Source: Methylococcus sp. (GTDB lineage Bacteria > Pseudomonadota > Gammaproteobacteria > Methylococcales > Methylococcaceae). Taken from it: a stretch of DNA of 63,784 nucleotides. The notes under the pieces were generated by a model. That model made no database searches and had not been told where the DNA came from. It was given only the letters and a program-made list of their open reading frames with translations. Below, piece after piece: positions 42,561 through 50,199 of this stretch (positions within the stretch are counted from its first letter, which is position 1; each line of letters opens with the position of its first letter). The position numbers were made by a program, and so were the translations under genes. The stretch is from NCBI GenBank assembly GCA_028688525.1, contig JAQTYA010000010.1:1-63784 (forward strand), written 5' to 3'.

Positions 42561-43647
42561 TAACCGCCTGGCGCACCACATCCGCGATCTTGCGGATATC
42601 CGCTTCCGCCAGTTCAGGGAAGATCGGCAGCGAAACGCAGCGCGCCGCCACCGCCTCGCAGACCGGCAGGCTGACGTCGGCGTAATCCTGCGCGAACACG
42701 TTCTGCCGGTGCAGCGGCACGGGATAGTAGATCGCGCAGCCGATGCCGGCTTTCTGCAGCGCTTCCAGGATGGCGTCGCGGCGATCGCTCAGCAGGGTGT
42801 ACTGGTGGTAGACGTGCACACCGATGCCGTCCTCGTAGGGCACTTCGGCGATGTCGGCCATCAGCTCCGAATACAGATGTGCCGCCCGGCGGCGGTTGGC
42901 GTTGAATTCGTCGATGTATTTGAGCTTGACCCGCAGCACCACGGCCTGCAGCTCGTCGAGCCGGCTGTTGTAGCCGATCACGTCGTGGTAATAGCGTACC
43001 TTCGAACCGTGGTTGCGCAGCATCTTGATCTGTTCCGCCACCTCGTCGGAGTCGGTCGTCACCAAGCCACCATCTCCGTAACAGCCCAGGTTCTTGCTGG
43101 GGAAGAAACTGAAGCCTGAGCTTAGCCCTAAACTGCCGGTCTGGCGGCCGCCGACGGTGGCGCCGAAGGACTGCGCGCAGTCTTCGACGATCTTCAGCCC
43201 GTGGCGGCCGGCTATGGCCTGGAGCCTCAGCATGTCGGCCGGCTGGCCGAACAGATGCACCGGCATGATGGCGCGGGTTTTAGGCGTCACCGCCGCTTCG
43301 ACAGCCACGGGGCAGAGATTGAAGGTCTTGGCGTCGATGTCGACGAACACCGGCTTGGCGCCAACGTAGCGGATCGCCTCCGCCGTCGCGATGAAAGTGA
43401 AGGGCGAGGTGATGACCTCGTCGCCTTCGCCGATGCCTGCGGCCAGCAGCGCCAGATGCAGCGCGTCGGTGCCCGAAGCCACGCCGATGGCGTGCTTGAC
43501 ACCCAGATATGCGGCGGCCTCCTTCTCGAAGGCCTGCACATTCGGCCCCAGCACGAAGGCGCAGGATTCCAGCGCTTCCGCCAGGCCGCGATCGATTTCC
43601 GGCTTGAGGCGGGCGTACTGGGTCTTGAGGTCAACCATAGGGATCAT
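42553..43647 (-). CDS. gnnB: UDP-GlcNAc 3-aminotransferase GnnB (DegT/DnrJ family)
   Basis: The 364-residue PLP enzyme has the DegT/DnrJ/EryC1 fold: VASGTDALHLALLAAGIGEG, EDCAQSFGA and the PLP lysine in FFPSKNLGCYGDGG. Next to lpxA, lpxB and an oxidoreductase of the GnnA type, it matches Acidithiobacillus GnnB, which puts an amino group on C3 of UDP-GlcNAc so that lipid A gets amide instead of ester chains there. The ATG at 43647 has GGAG upstream; an in-frame TTG at 43656 is less likely. It is 20 bp after gnnA and overlaps lpxB. Confidence 0.85.
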   Translation of the reverse strand: MIPMVDLKTQYARLKPEIDRGLAEALESCAFVLGPNVQAFEKEAAAYLGVKHAIGVASGTDALHLALLAAGIGEGDEVITSPFTFIATAEAIRYVGAKPVFVDIDAKTFNLCPVAVEAAVTPKTRAIMPVHLFGQPADMLRLQAIAGRHGLKIVEDCAQSFGATVGGRQTGSLGLSSGFSFFPSKNLGCYGDGGLVTTDSDEVAEQIKMLRNHGSKVRYYHDVIGYNSRLDELQAVVLRVKLKYIDEFNANRRRAAHLYSELMADIAEVPYEDGIGVHVYHQYTLLSDRRDAILEALQKAGIGCAIYYPVPLHRQNVFAQDYADVSLPVCEAVAARCVSLPIFPELAEADIRKIADVVRQAVNG

Positions 43648-43667
43648 GCGGTACAACTCCTAAGTTC

Positions 43668-44603
43668 TTAAGCTTTGAGCAAATTCGTGATTTCGATGGC
43701 GGTCGCCAGGGCGCGGCGGCCGGCCGATCCGGACACCAGCGGCTCGCGGTTTTCGCGGATGCAATCGAGGAAATGGCGGATCTCCTCCATCAGGGCGTCC
43801 CCGTTCTCAAACACCGATTCCTCGCTGAGGATTTCCGGCACGCCGGGGAACATCTCGCCCTCGCCCTTGCAATGGCGGGCCAGCACACGGTTCTGGAAAT
43901 CGACCGACACATAGGCGTTGGGCATGAACATGCGCATCTTGCGCTCGACCTTCAGGCTCACTCTGCTGGCGGTGACGTTGGCGACGCAGCCGCTCTTGAA
44001 CTGGAGACGGGCGTTGGCTATGTCGATGTCGCCGGTGAGCACGGCCACGCCCTTGGCGTCGATGCGCTCGACCTCCGAATCGACCATGTCGAGGATGATG
44101 TCGATGTCGTGGATCATCAGGTCCAGCACCACGCTGACGTCGTTGGCGCGCGGTTTGAACGGTGCCAGCCGGTGCGATTCGATGAACAGCGGCTTGTGGT
44201 GGTCGAGGTCCAGCCCCAGCACGGCGGCGTTGAAGCGCTCCAGGTGGCCTACCATGAGAACGCGCTGCTTTTCCTTGGCGATCCGGATCAGCTCGTCGGC
44301 TTCCTCCACCGTCACGGTGATGGGTTTCTCCGCCAGCACATGCGCGCCGGCCTCGAGGAAATCCCGGGCGACACGATGGTGCAGGCTAGTCGGTACCACG
44401 ATGCTGACCGCATCGACCTTGCCCAACAGGGGACGGTAGTCGGTCAGGCCTTCGACGCCCAGGCGGTCGCCGATCTCAGCCGCAGTGACGGGATCGGCAT
44501 CGACGACAGCGACCAGTTCGCAGCCCGGCAGGGCAGCATATTTTTCCGCGTGGAACTTGCCTAGATAGCCCACGCCGATCACGGCACATTTCAAAGCACT
44601 CAT
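43668..44603 (-). CDS. gnnA: UDP-GlcNAc 3-dehydrogenase GnnA (Gfo/Idh/MocA family)
   Basis: The 311-residue protein opens with a Rossmann motif (CAVIGVGYLGKFHAEKY), carries the EKPITVTVEEADELI signature of the Gfo/Idh/MocA family, and has VGHLERFNAAV and DLMIHDIDIILDMVDS. In the lpxA-gnnA-gnnB-lpxB setting it should oxidise C3 of UDP-GlcNAc to the ketone used by GnnB. I chose the ATG at 44603; the longer frame from 44771 overlaps lpxA and has no family residues. Confidence 0.85.
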   Translation of the reverse strand: MSALKCAVIGVGYLGKFHAEKYAALPGCELVAVVDADPVTAAEIGDRLGVEGLTDYRPLLGKVDAVSIVVPTSLHHRVARDFLEAGAHVLAEKPITVTVEEADELIRIAKEKQRVLMVGHLERFNAAVLGLDLDHHKPLFIESHRLAPFKPRANDVSVVLDLMIHDIDIILDMVDSEVERIDAKGVAVLTGDIDIANARLQFKSGCVANVTASRVSLKVERKMRMFMPNAYVSVDFQNRVLARHCKGEGEMFPGVPEILSEESVFENGDALMEEIRHFLDCIRENREPLVSGSAGRRALATAIEITNLLKA

Positions 44604-44625
44604 GAGATAGACCGATAGTTTGGAA

Positions 44626-45408
44626 TTATTCCGCTTCGCGCCCTTCCAGCTCGAAGAAAGCCAGGGTACCGCGCTTGGAGCTTGCACCGAACCAGGCGCG
44701 GAGATACGCCAGTTCGGGAGTGTCGGGCAGACCGTCGAGCGTGCCGCGGGCGCGCAAGCGGCGGAAAGCAACCGACACAGCCTTGAGCCGGTCGCCGTCG
44801 ATCCCGGCGCGGCGCATACCGACCAGATTGAGACGGTAATGCAAACCGGGACGGCCGCCGACCATGGCGTAAGGAATCACGTCCTTGTTGATACCGGCCA
44901 GCCCCTGCAGCATCGCCAGGCTGCCGATGCGACAGAACTGATGCACCATCACCCCGCCGCCGAAAAAGACGCAGTCGTCCACCCGGCAATGTCCGCCCAA
45001 GGTCGCACCGCTAGCCAGGATGTTGTGATCGCCCAACACGCAATCGTGGCCGACATGGGTGTTGTTCATCAGATAATTGTTCGATCCCAGCCGGGTCGAA
45101 CCGCCGGCCTTAGTGGCGCGGCTGATGGTCACGCCTTCGCGCAGGACATTGCCGCCGCCGAGTTCAACGTAAGTTTCGGTAGCGGGATCGAAGCCCAGAT
45201 CCTGCGGCAGGCCGCCGAGCACGGCATGGGGATGGACGACATTCGCACGTCCCATCCGGACAAAGGAATGAATCACGGCATGGGCGCCGATCTGGCAGCC
45301 ATCGCCGATCTCGACATGGTCTTCAATCACGGCGAAGGGCCCCACGCTGACGTCGGCGCCGAGTTTGGCCGTTGCGGCGATACAGGCGGTGGGATGGATG
45401 CTGGACAT
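44626..45408 (-). CDS. lpxA: UDP-GlcNAc acyltransferase LpxA
   Basis: The 260-residue left-handed beta-helix protein has hexapeptide repeats in its first 190 residues, the catalytic His in NNTHVGHDCVLGD, and the C-terminal helical domain. LpxA transfers a hydroxyacyl chain from acyl-ACP to the sugar nucleotide in the first step of lipid A synthesis. With gnnA and gnnB following, it may prefer the 3-amino substrate, as reported for LpxA enzymes of organisms with gnnAB. It lies 22 bp before gnnA. Confidence 0.95.
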   Translation of the reverse strand: MSSIHPTACIAATAKLGADVSVGPFAVIEDHVEIGDGCQIGAHAVIHSFVRMGRANVVHPHAVLGGLPQDLGFDPATETYVELGGGNVLREGVTISRATKAGGSTRLGSNNYLMNNTHVGHDCVLGDHNILASGATLGGHCRVDDCVFFGGGVMVHQFCRIGSLAMLQGLAGINKDVIPYAMVGGRPGLHYRLNLVGMRRAGIDGDRLKAVSVAFRRLRARGTLDGLPDTPELAYLRAWFGASSKRGTLAFFELEGREAE

Positions 45409-45422
45409 TTCTTGCTACCTCC

Positions 45423-46352
45423 TCAGCCCCGCGGGTGACAGCGGGTATGCAATTCCTTGAGCCGCTCCTGGGCTACATGGGTGTAGATCTGCGTCGTAGA
45501 CAGGTCGCTGTGTCCGAGCAGCATCTGCACGACCCGCAGATCGGCGCCGTGGTTCAGCAAATGGGTGGCGAAAGCGTGGCGCAGGGTATGCGGTGACAAG
45601 GGCTTGGCAATCCCGGCCTGCATCGCATAGCGCTTGATAAGATACCAGAAGGCTTGGCGCGTCATCGGCCCGCCGCGGTCGGTGACAAACAAGTAGTCGC
45701 TGTGGCGCCCGCGCAGTACAGCCGGCCTCACTTGCTCCAGATAGCGCTCCAGCCAATCCAGAGCTTCTTCGCCCACCGGAACCAAACGGTCCTTATCGCC
45801 CTTGCCGCTGACTCTCACCACTCCCTGACGCAGGCTGATCTGGCCGAAGCTCAAACCCACCAGTTCACTGACCCTCAAGCCGGTGGCGTAGAGCACTTCC
45901 AGCATAGTTCTATCGCGAAAGCCCAGATGCGCGCCCACATCGGGCGCAGCCAACAAAGCCTCCACCTCCCTCTCCGTCAGCGTACTGGGCAGGGACCGTC
46001 CCAGCTTCGGCGCTTCGATCAAGGCGCTGGGATCGCTGGTGGTTTCACCGCGCCGCAGCCGGTACGCGCAAAAATGCCGGATGCAGGAAAGCACGCGCGC
46101 CGAAGTTCGCCCCTTGCCCTTCTGACGGTGCCGCCAGGCCAGATAAGATTCGATGTCCTCTCCGGCCAGGCAGGTCAACTCGGAACGCCCGTTCTTCGCC
46201 AGCCATGCCGCAAACAGGCTGAGATCGCTCCCATAGGCCTTCAGGGTGTTGCCGCTCAAACCTTCTTCCACCCACAACGATTCGACGAAGCGCTGAATCG
46301 ACTCGCGGTCGGCCTCGCGAAGTTCACCGGCCTCAATCGGCCCCTCACTCAT
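45423..46352 (-). CDS. xerD: Tyrosine recombinase XerD
   Basis: The 309-residue protein has an N-terminal SAM-like core-binding domain (VEEGLSGNTLKAYGSDLSLF) and a catalytic domain with the residues of the family: TGLRVSEL (Arg), GKGDKDRLVP (Lys), HTLRHAFATHL (His, Arg), LGHSDLSTTQIYTH (His and Tyr). XerD with XerC resolves chromosome dimers at dif. Length and motifs fit XerD better than a phage integrase, and no phage genes are near. It is 14 bp upstream of lpxA on the minus strand. Confidence 0.9.
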   Translation of the reverse strand: MSEGPIEAGELREADRESIQRFVESLWVEEGLSGNTLKAYGSDLSLFAAWLAKNGRSELTCLAGEDIESYLAWRHRQKGKGRTSARVLSCIRHFCAYRLRRGETTSDPSALIEAPKLGRSLPSTLTEREVEALLAAPDVGAHLGFRDRTMLEVLYATGLRVSELVGLSFGQISLRQGVVRVSGKGDKDRLVPVGEEALDWLERYLEQVRPAVLRGRHSDYLFVTDRGGPMTRQAFWYLIKRYAMQAGIAKPLSPHTLRHAFATHLLNHGADLRVVQMLLGHSDLSTTQIYTHVAQERLKELHTRCHPRG

Positions 46353-46363
46353 GCTTAGCCCGG

Positions 46364-46392
46364 AAAAAACAAAGGGCGGAAAAACCGCCCTT
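46364..46392 (-). terminator. Rho-independent terminator of the rpsP-rimM-trmD-rplS operon
   Basis: On the minus strand AAGGGCGG-TTTTT-CCGCCCTT is a perfect 8-bp stem, followed by T and then G and six T. It lies about 45 bp after the rplS stop and just before the xerD start. Confidence 0.85.
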
Positions 46393-46436
46393 CATTCGTA
46401 ACGACCGATCACCCCGCGCAAAACGCCGGCGATCCG

Positions 46437-46781
46437 TTAGATCTTTTCCTTGATGCGCGCGGCCTTGCCTGCACGATCGCGCAGGTAATAGAGCTTCGCG
46501 CGCCGCACGGCGCCTCGACGCTTGACTTGAATTTCCTCGACCTGCGGGCTATAGGTCTGGAACACGCGTTCTACACCCTCGCCGTGAGAAACCTTGCGCA
46601 CGGTAAAAGCGGAATTGTATCCGCGGTTGCGCTTGGCGATGACCACGCCTTCAAAGGCTTGCAAACGCTCGCGAGTGCCTTCCTTCACCTTCACTTGAAC
46701 CACGACGGTGTCGCCGGGGCCGAATGCCGGGATGACCTTCTGGCCCATCCACTCGGTTTCGAGCTGTTGAATGATGTTCAT
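46437..46781 (-). CDS. rplS: 50S ribosomal protein bL19
   Basis: The 114-residue protein is the standard bL19: [10 protein letters not shown] start, [54 protein letters not shown] and [18 protein letters not shown]. It sits at the subunit interface near the 30S. The ATG at 46781 was chosen over a longer frame because it matches the family start. Last gene of the rpsP operon. Confidence 0.97.
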   Translation of the reverse strand: MNIIQQLETEWMGQKVIPAFGPGDTVVVQVKVKEGTRERLQAFEGVVIAKRNRGYNSAFTVRKVSHGEGVERVFQTYSPQVEEIQVKRRGAVRRAKLYYLRDRAGKAARIKEKI

Positions 46782-46785
46782 GAAA

Positions 46786-47541
46786 CTAACCTCTGTTCTT
46801 AAGAGTTTCAAATTCTTGCTTGAATTCGTCCAGCAGCTCCTTCTGCTCCGGAGTCATCACACGGCAGGCCAGCAAGTCCGGCCGCTTGAGCCAAGTCTTC
46901 CCCAGCGCCTGCTTCAGTCGCCAGCGCCCAACTGCGGCATGGTTGCCGCTCTGCAACACTTCGGGAACCTCCAGCCCCACGACACTCTCCGGACGGGTGT
47001 AATGAGGATGGTCCAGCAACCCTTCGGTGTAAGAATCCTGTTCCGCAGATTCGGCATCGCCGAGAACGCCCGGCAAGAGGCGCACTACAGCATCGAATAC
47101 GACCAGGGCAGCCAGTTCGCCGCCGCTCAGTACGTAGTCGCCGATCGACCATTCTTCGTCGATCTCAGTCTCGATCAGGCGCTCGTCTACACCTTCGTAG
47201 CGCCCCGCCACCAGAATCAGGCCCGGCGCCATCGCAAAACTGCGCACCGCTGCCTGATCGAGCCGGCTGCCCTGCGGGCTCATGAGCACAACCCGCGCGC
47301 CTGGCGCCGCTGCGGCCTTGGCGGCTTGGATGGCGTCCCGCAAAGGCTCCACCTTCATCACCATGCCTGGACCGCCGCCATAAGGCCGGTCGTCCACCGT
47401 ACGGTGGCGGTCAATGGTGAAATCACGAGGATTCCACACTTCCAACATAGCTCTGCCGGTAGTGAGCGCCCGCCCCGTCACGCCGTACCGGGCCGCATCC
47501 CGGACCATGTCCGGGAACAGGGTTACGATGTCGAAACGCAT
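46786..47541 (-). CDS. trmD: tRNA (guanine37-N1)-methyltransferase TrmD
   Basis: The 251-residue SPOUT-fold protein has [10 protein letters not shown] at the start, [34 protein letters not shown], and the knot residues [17 protein letters not shown]. It methylates G37 of tRNAs reading CNN codons to prevent frameshifting. It is 16 bp from rimM and 4 bp from rplS, the standard operon layout. Confidence 0.97.
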   Translation of the reverse strand: MRFDIVTLFPDMVRDAARYGVTGRALTTGRAMLEVWNPRDFTIDRHRTVDDRPYGGGPGMVMKVEPLRDAIQAAKAAAAPGARVVLMSPQGSRLDQAAVRSFAMAPGLILVAGRYEGVDERLIETEIDEEWSIGDYVLSGGELAALVVFDAVVRLLPGVLGDAESAEQDSYTEGLLDHPHYTRPESVVGLEVPEVLQSGNHAAVGRWRLKQALGKTWLKRPDLLACRVMTPEQKELLDEFKQEFETLKNRG

Positions 47542-47557
47542 AGCCGCGCCGGCAAAC

Positions 47558-48076
47558 TCAAAACTCGGAGTCCCAATCGACTACGACCCGAGACTCCGCC
47601 AGGCTCACGGACCTGACGACCGCCCCCTGGACGAACGGCACCAAGCGCTCGCGATCGCCCTGGACAACCAGCACGTCGTTGGCGCCGGTGTCCATGACGT
47701 CCACAATCTGGCCGAACTCGACGCCTTCCAGATTGACGACCCTCAAGCCGATCAGATCGACTCGGTAAAACTCCCCAGGCGCGGCGGGAGGCAACTGGCT
47801 GCGGCGCACACTTATCTCGTAGCCTTTCAGCGCCTCGGCTGCTTCACGGCTATCGATGCCTTGCAGGCGCACGACGACGAAACCTCCGTGCTCGCGCCCT
47901 TCCAGCACCTTAAGCAACCGTTCAGCGCCGTCTCGCCGCAATACCCACGGCGTATAGCCGAACACATTGCTGCGGGACTCGGTGAAAGAGACCGCTTTCA
48001 CCCAACCCCGCACGCCGAACGCGCCAGCGATCCGGCCGATCACGACCATAGGATCGCCGATCGCATCCCCCGGCAT
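47558..48076 (-). CDS. rimM: Ribosome maturation factor RimM
   Basis: The 172-residue protein has the RimM domain ([23 protein letters not shown]) and a C-terminal PRC barrel ([25 protein letters not shown]). It assists assembly of the 30S head around protein S19. The ATG at 48076 overlaps the rpsP stop (TGATG). The longer frame upstream lies inside rpsP and was rejected. Confidence 0.95.
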   Translation of the reverse strand: MPGDAIGDPMVVIGRIAGAFGVRGWVKAVSFTESRSNVFGYTPWVLRRDGAERLLKVLEGREHGGFVVVRLQGIDSREAAEALKGYEISVRRSQLPPAAPGEFYRVDLIGLRVVNLEGVEFGQIVDVMDTGANDVLVVQGDRERLVPFVQGAVVRSVSLAESRVVVDWDSEF

Positions 48077-48330
48077 CAGGCCGATTGCTGCTTCTTGAGT
48101 TCCTTGATCAGGGAGGCCACGCGATCCGAAGCCTTGGCGCCAGTACCGATCCAATACTCGATGCGGCTCTCATCCAGACGCAGGCGCTCTTCCTGGCCAC
48201 GCGCGATCGGATTGAAGAACCCCACGCGCTCGATGTAACGGCCATCACGCTTGCTACGGCTTTCCGCGACCACCACATGATAGAAAGGACGCTTTTTCGC
48301 GCCGCTGCGCGCTAACCGGATGCTTACCAT
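48076..48330 (-). CDS. rpsP: 30S ribosomal protein bS16
   Basis: The 84-residue protein is bS16: [39 protein letters not shown] and [19 protein letters not shown]. The ATG at 48330 is the family start. It leads the rpsP-rimM-trmD-rplS operon; the promoter should lie within the 150 bp up to the tRNA-Ser gene. Confidence 0.97.
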   Translation of the reverse strand: MVSIRLARSGAKKRPFYHVVVAESRSKRDGRYIERVGFFNPIARGQEERLRLDESRIEYWIGTGAKASDRVASLIKELKKQQSA

Positions 48331-48441
48331 GCCTTTGCCTCTAATCAAACCGTACGGAGAAAACGGCGTATTGTATTCGATCCTGAAGAATTGTGAAGCC
48401 CCAGAAAGCTCCGCGGAAAGAAAATCTGGGTTAAACGAACA

Positions 48442-48470
48442 AAGCCCGGCATCGAATCGATGCCGGGCTT
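48442..48470 (-). terminator. Terminator after tRNA-Ser
   Basis: AAGCCCGGCATCGA and its exact complement form a very strong stem with a minimal loop. On the minus strand it is followed by TTTGTT, 12 bp past the tRNA 3' end. Confidence 0.8.
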
Positions 48471-48482
48471 ATCCTAAAGAAG

Positions 48483-48575
48483 TGGCGGAGAGAGAGGGAT
48501 TCGAACCCTCGATGCAGCTTTTGACCGCATACTCCCTTAGCAGGGGAGCGCCTTCAGCCTCTCGGCCATCTCTCC
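48483..48575 (-). tRNA. tRNA-Ser (anticodon GCT)
   Basis: On the minus strand the 93-nt sequence starts GGAGAGATGGCCGAGAGGC and folds into the cloverleaf with the long variable arm of serine tRNAs. The anticodon stem CTCCC pairs with GGGAG around loop CTGCTAA, so the anticodon is GCT, reading AGC and AGU. The T loop GGTTCGAATCC is standard. The CCA end is encoded. Its place next to csrA is common in gammaproteobacteria. Confidence 0.96.
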
Positions 48576-48593
48576 AAAAACTTGGGGGAAAAA

Positions 48594-48788
48594 TCAGTCG
48601 CCGTCCCGATCCGAATCAGCCTGCTGCTCTTTCTTGATCCTTTCGTAAATTTCTTCACGATGAACCGACACGTCTTTGGGTGCATTAACTCCGATGCGTA
48701 CCTGATTTCCTTTAACGCCCAGAACGGTGACAGTGACCTCATCACCGATCATCAGGGTCTCACCCACTCTGCGAGTCAAAATCAGCAT
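48594..48788 (-). CDS. csrA: Carbon storage regulator CsrA
   Basis: The 64-residue protein matches Csr[42 protein letters not shown] and [11 protein letters not shown]. The RNA-binding Leu4 and Arg44-like residues are present. It is a dimeric RNA-binding regulator that blocks ribosome access at GGA motifs. The ATG at 48788 is the family start; the longer frame upstream is not used. An apparent CsrA site overlaps its own ribosome-binding region. Confidence 0.96.
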   Translation of the reverse strand: MLILTRRVGETLMIGDEVTVTVLGVKGNQVRIGVNAPKDVSVHREEIYERIKKEQQADSDRDGD

Positions 48789-48792
48789 AAAC

Positions 48793-48803
48793 CCATCCTT
48801 TGT
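48793..48803 (-). promoter_or_regulatory. Putative CsrA-binding site over the csrA ribosome-binding site
   Basis: On the minus strand ACAAAGGATGG, five bases before the ATG, is close to the CsrA target ACARGGATG with one extra A. It contains the Shine-Dalgarno AGGA, so CsrA binding here would give negative autoregulation. Inference from motif only. Confidence 0.45.
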
Positions 48804-48935
48804 CCATTGCCCACACCAAATTGACAAGAGCCGTAGCAGCCGCCTCGCCAACCCCACCGATCAGGCGCGATCAATCTACCAGGTGGCGAATGGTATCAGC
48901 TTTCGGCCAAAGGATAAAGATTCGGGCGCCCGTTC

Positions 48936-50165
48936 TTATGCCGCATCCGGCTCGCGGTCGAGATTAAACGCCTCATGCAAGGCACGCACTGCGAGTTCGA
49001 GATATTTCTCGTCAACGACGATCGAGATCTTAATCTCGGAAGTCGAGATCATCCGGATGTTGATACCCTCTTGCGCCAACGCCTCGAACATCTGGGCGGC
49101 GATGCCTGCATGGGAGCGCATGCCCACACCCACCAGCGACACTTTGACGATCTGATCGTCACCGGCGACTTCACGGGCGCCCAAAGCCGCGCTAGTCGTC
49201 TGCAGGATATCCAGCGCCTTGCGATAGTCGTTGCGATGCACGGTAAACGTGAAATCGGTCGTCCCATCCTCCGCAACGTTCTGGACAATCATGTCCACTT
49301 CGATATTCGCATGTGCAACGGGCCCCAGTATCTGGGATGCTACGCCAGGCTTATCCGGCACGCCCTTGACGGTCAGTTTCGCTTCGTCGCGATTGAAGGC
49401 GATACCGGAGATCAAAGGTTTTTCCACGCTTGCTTCCTCGTATGTAATCAGTGTGCCGCAGCCTGCCGCAAAGCTGGACAGAACCCTCAAGGGTACATTG
49501 TACTTGCCGGCAAACTCGACCGAACGGATCTGCAGCACTTTGGAACCCAGGCTCGCCATCTCGAGCATCTCTTCGAAAGTGATGCGATCCAAGCGGCGCG
49601 CCTTCGGTTCGATCCGCGGATCGGTCGTGTAAACGCCATCCACATCCGTATAAATCAGGCATTCGTCCGCCTTGAGCGCCGCAGCGAGAGCTACGGCAGT
49701 GGTATCGGACCCGCCCCGCCCCAGCGTCGTGATATCGCCCGCCTCGGTAATGCCCTGGAAGCCCGCCACCACCACCACTCGGCCGGCAGCGAGGTCCTTG
49801 CGCACACGGTCCGTGTCGATGTCTATGATGCGGGCCTTGGTATGGGCGTCATCGGTCAGGATTCGCACCTGTCCGCCGGTATAGGAGCATGCCGGACAAC
49901 CCTCGGCCTCCAGGGCCATGCACAGCAGCGCTATCGTGACTTGCTCGCCGGTGGACAGCAAGACATCCATCTCCCGAGTACTGGGGCTTTCCTGGATTTC
50001 GTGCGCCAACCCTACCAGCCGGTTGGTTTCCCCGCTCATCGCCGACACCACGACGACGATGTCGTCACCCCGGCCGCGTGCCTGGACGACGTTCTTCGCT
50101 ACGTTCTTGATACGCTCCGGCGCGCCGACCGAGGTGCCGCCGTACTTGTGTACAAATAAAGCCAT
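48936..50165 (-). CDS. lysC: Aspartate kinase (monofunctional, two ACT domains)
   Basis: The 409-residue protein has the kinase start VHKYGGTSVGAPERIKNVA, ITTLGRGGSDTTAVALAAAL, IYTDVDGVYTTDPRIEPKARRL and tandem ACT domains (about 265-400, VGVGMRSHAGIAAQMFEALAQEGINI). It makes aspartyl phosphate, the first step to Lys, Met and Thr; the ACT pair gives feedback control by lysine and/or threonine. The next gene, csrA, lies about 150 bp downstream, and alaS ends 34 bp upstream. Confidence 0.95.
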   Translation of the reverse strand: MALFVHKYGGTSVGAPERIKNVAKNVVQARGRGDDIVVVVSAMSGETNRLVGLAHEIQESPSTREMDVLLSTGEQVTIALLCMALEAEGCPACSYTGGQVRILTDDAHTKARIIDIDTDRVRKDLAAGRVVVVAGFQGITEAGDITTLGRGGSDTTAVALAAALKADECLIYTDVDGVYTTDPRIEPKARRLDRITFEEMLEMASLGSKVLQIRSVEFAGKYNVPLRVLSSFAAGCGTLITYEEASVEKPLISGIAFNRDEAKLTVKGVPDKPGVASQILGPVAHANIEVDMIVQNVAEDGTTDFTFTVHRNDYRKALDILQTTSAALGAREVAGDDQIVKVSLVGVGMRSHAGIAAQMFEALAQEGINIRMISTSEIKISIVVDEKYLELAVRALHEAFNLDREPDAA

Positions 50166-50199
50166 GATCGATGTCTGTTACCTTCAAATCCTTAAGAAG

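Noticed and set aside
45423..46352. Phage or integron integrase
   Set aside because: Length, full XerD motifs and placement among housekeeping genes fit XerD; no att-like repeats or phage genes are nearby.
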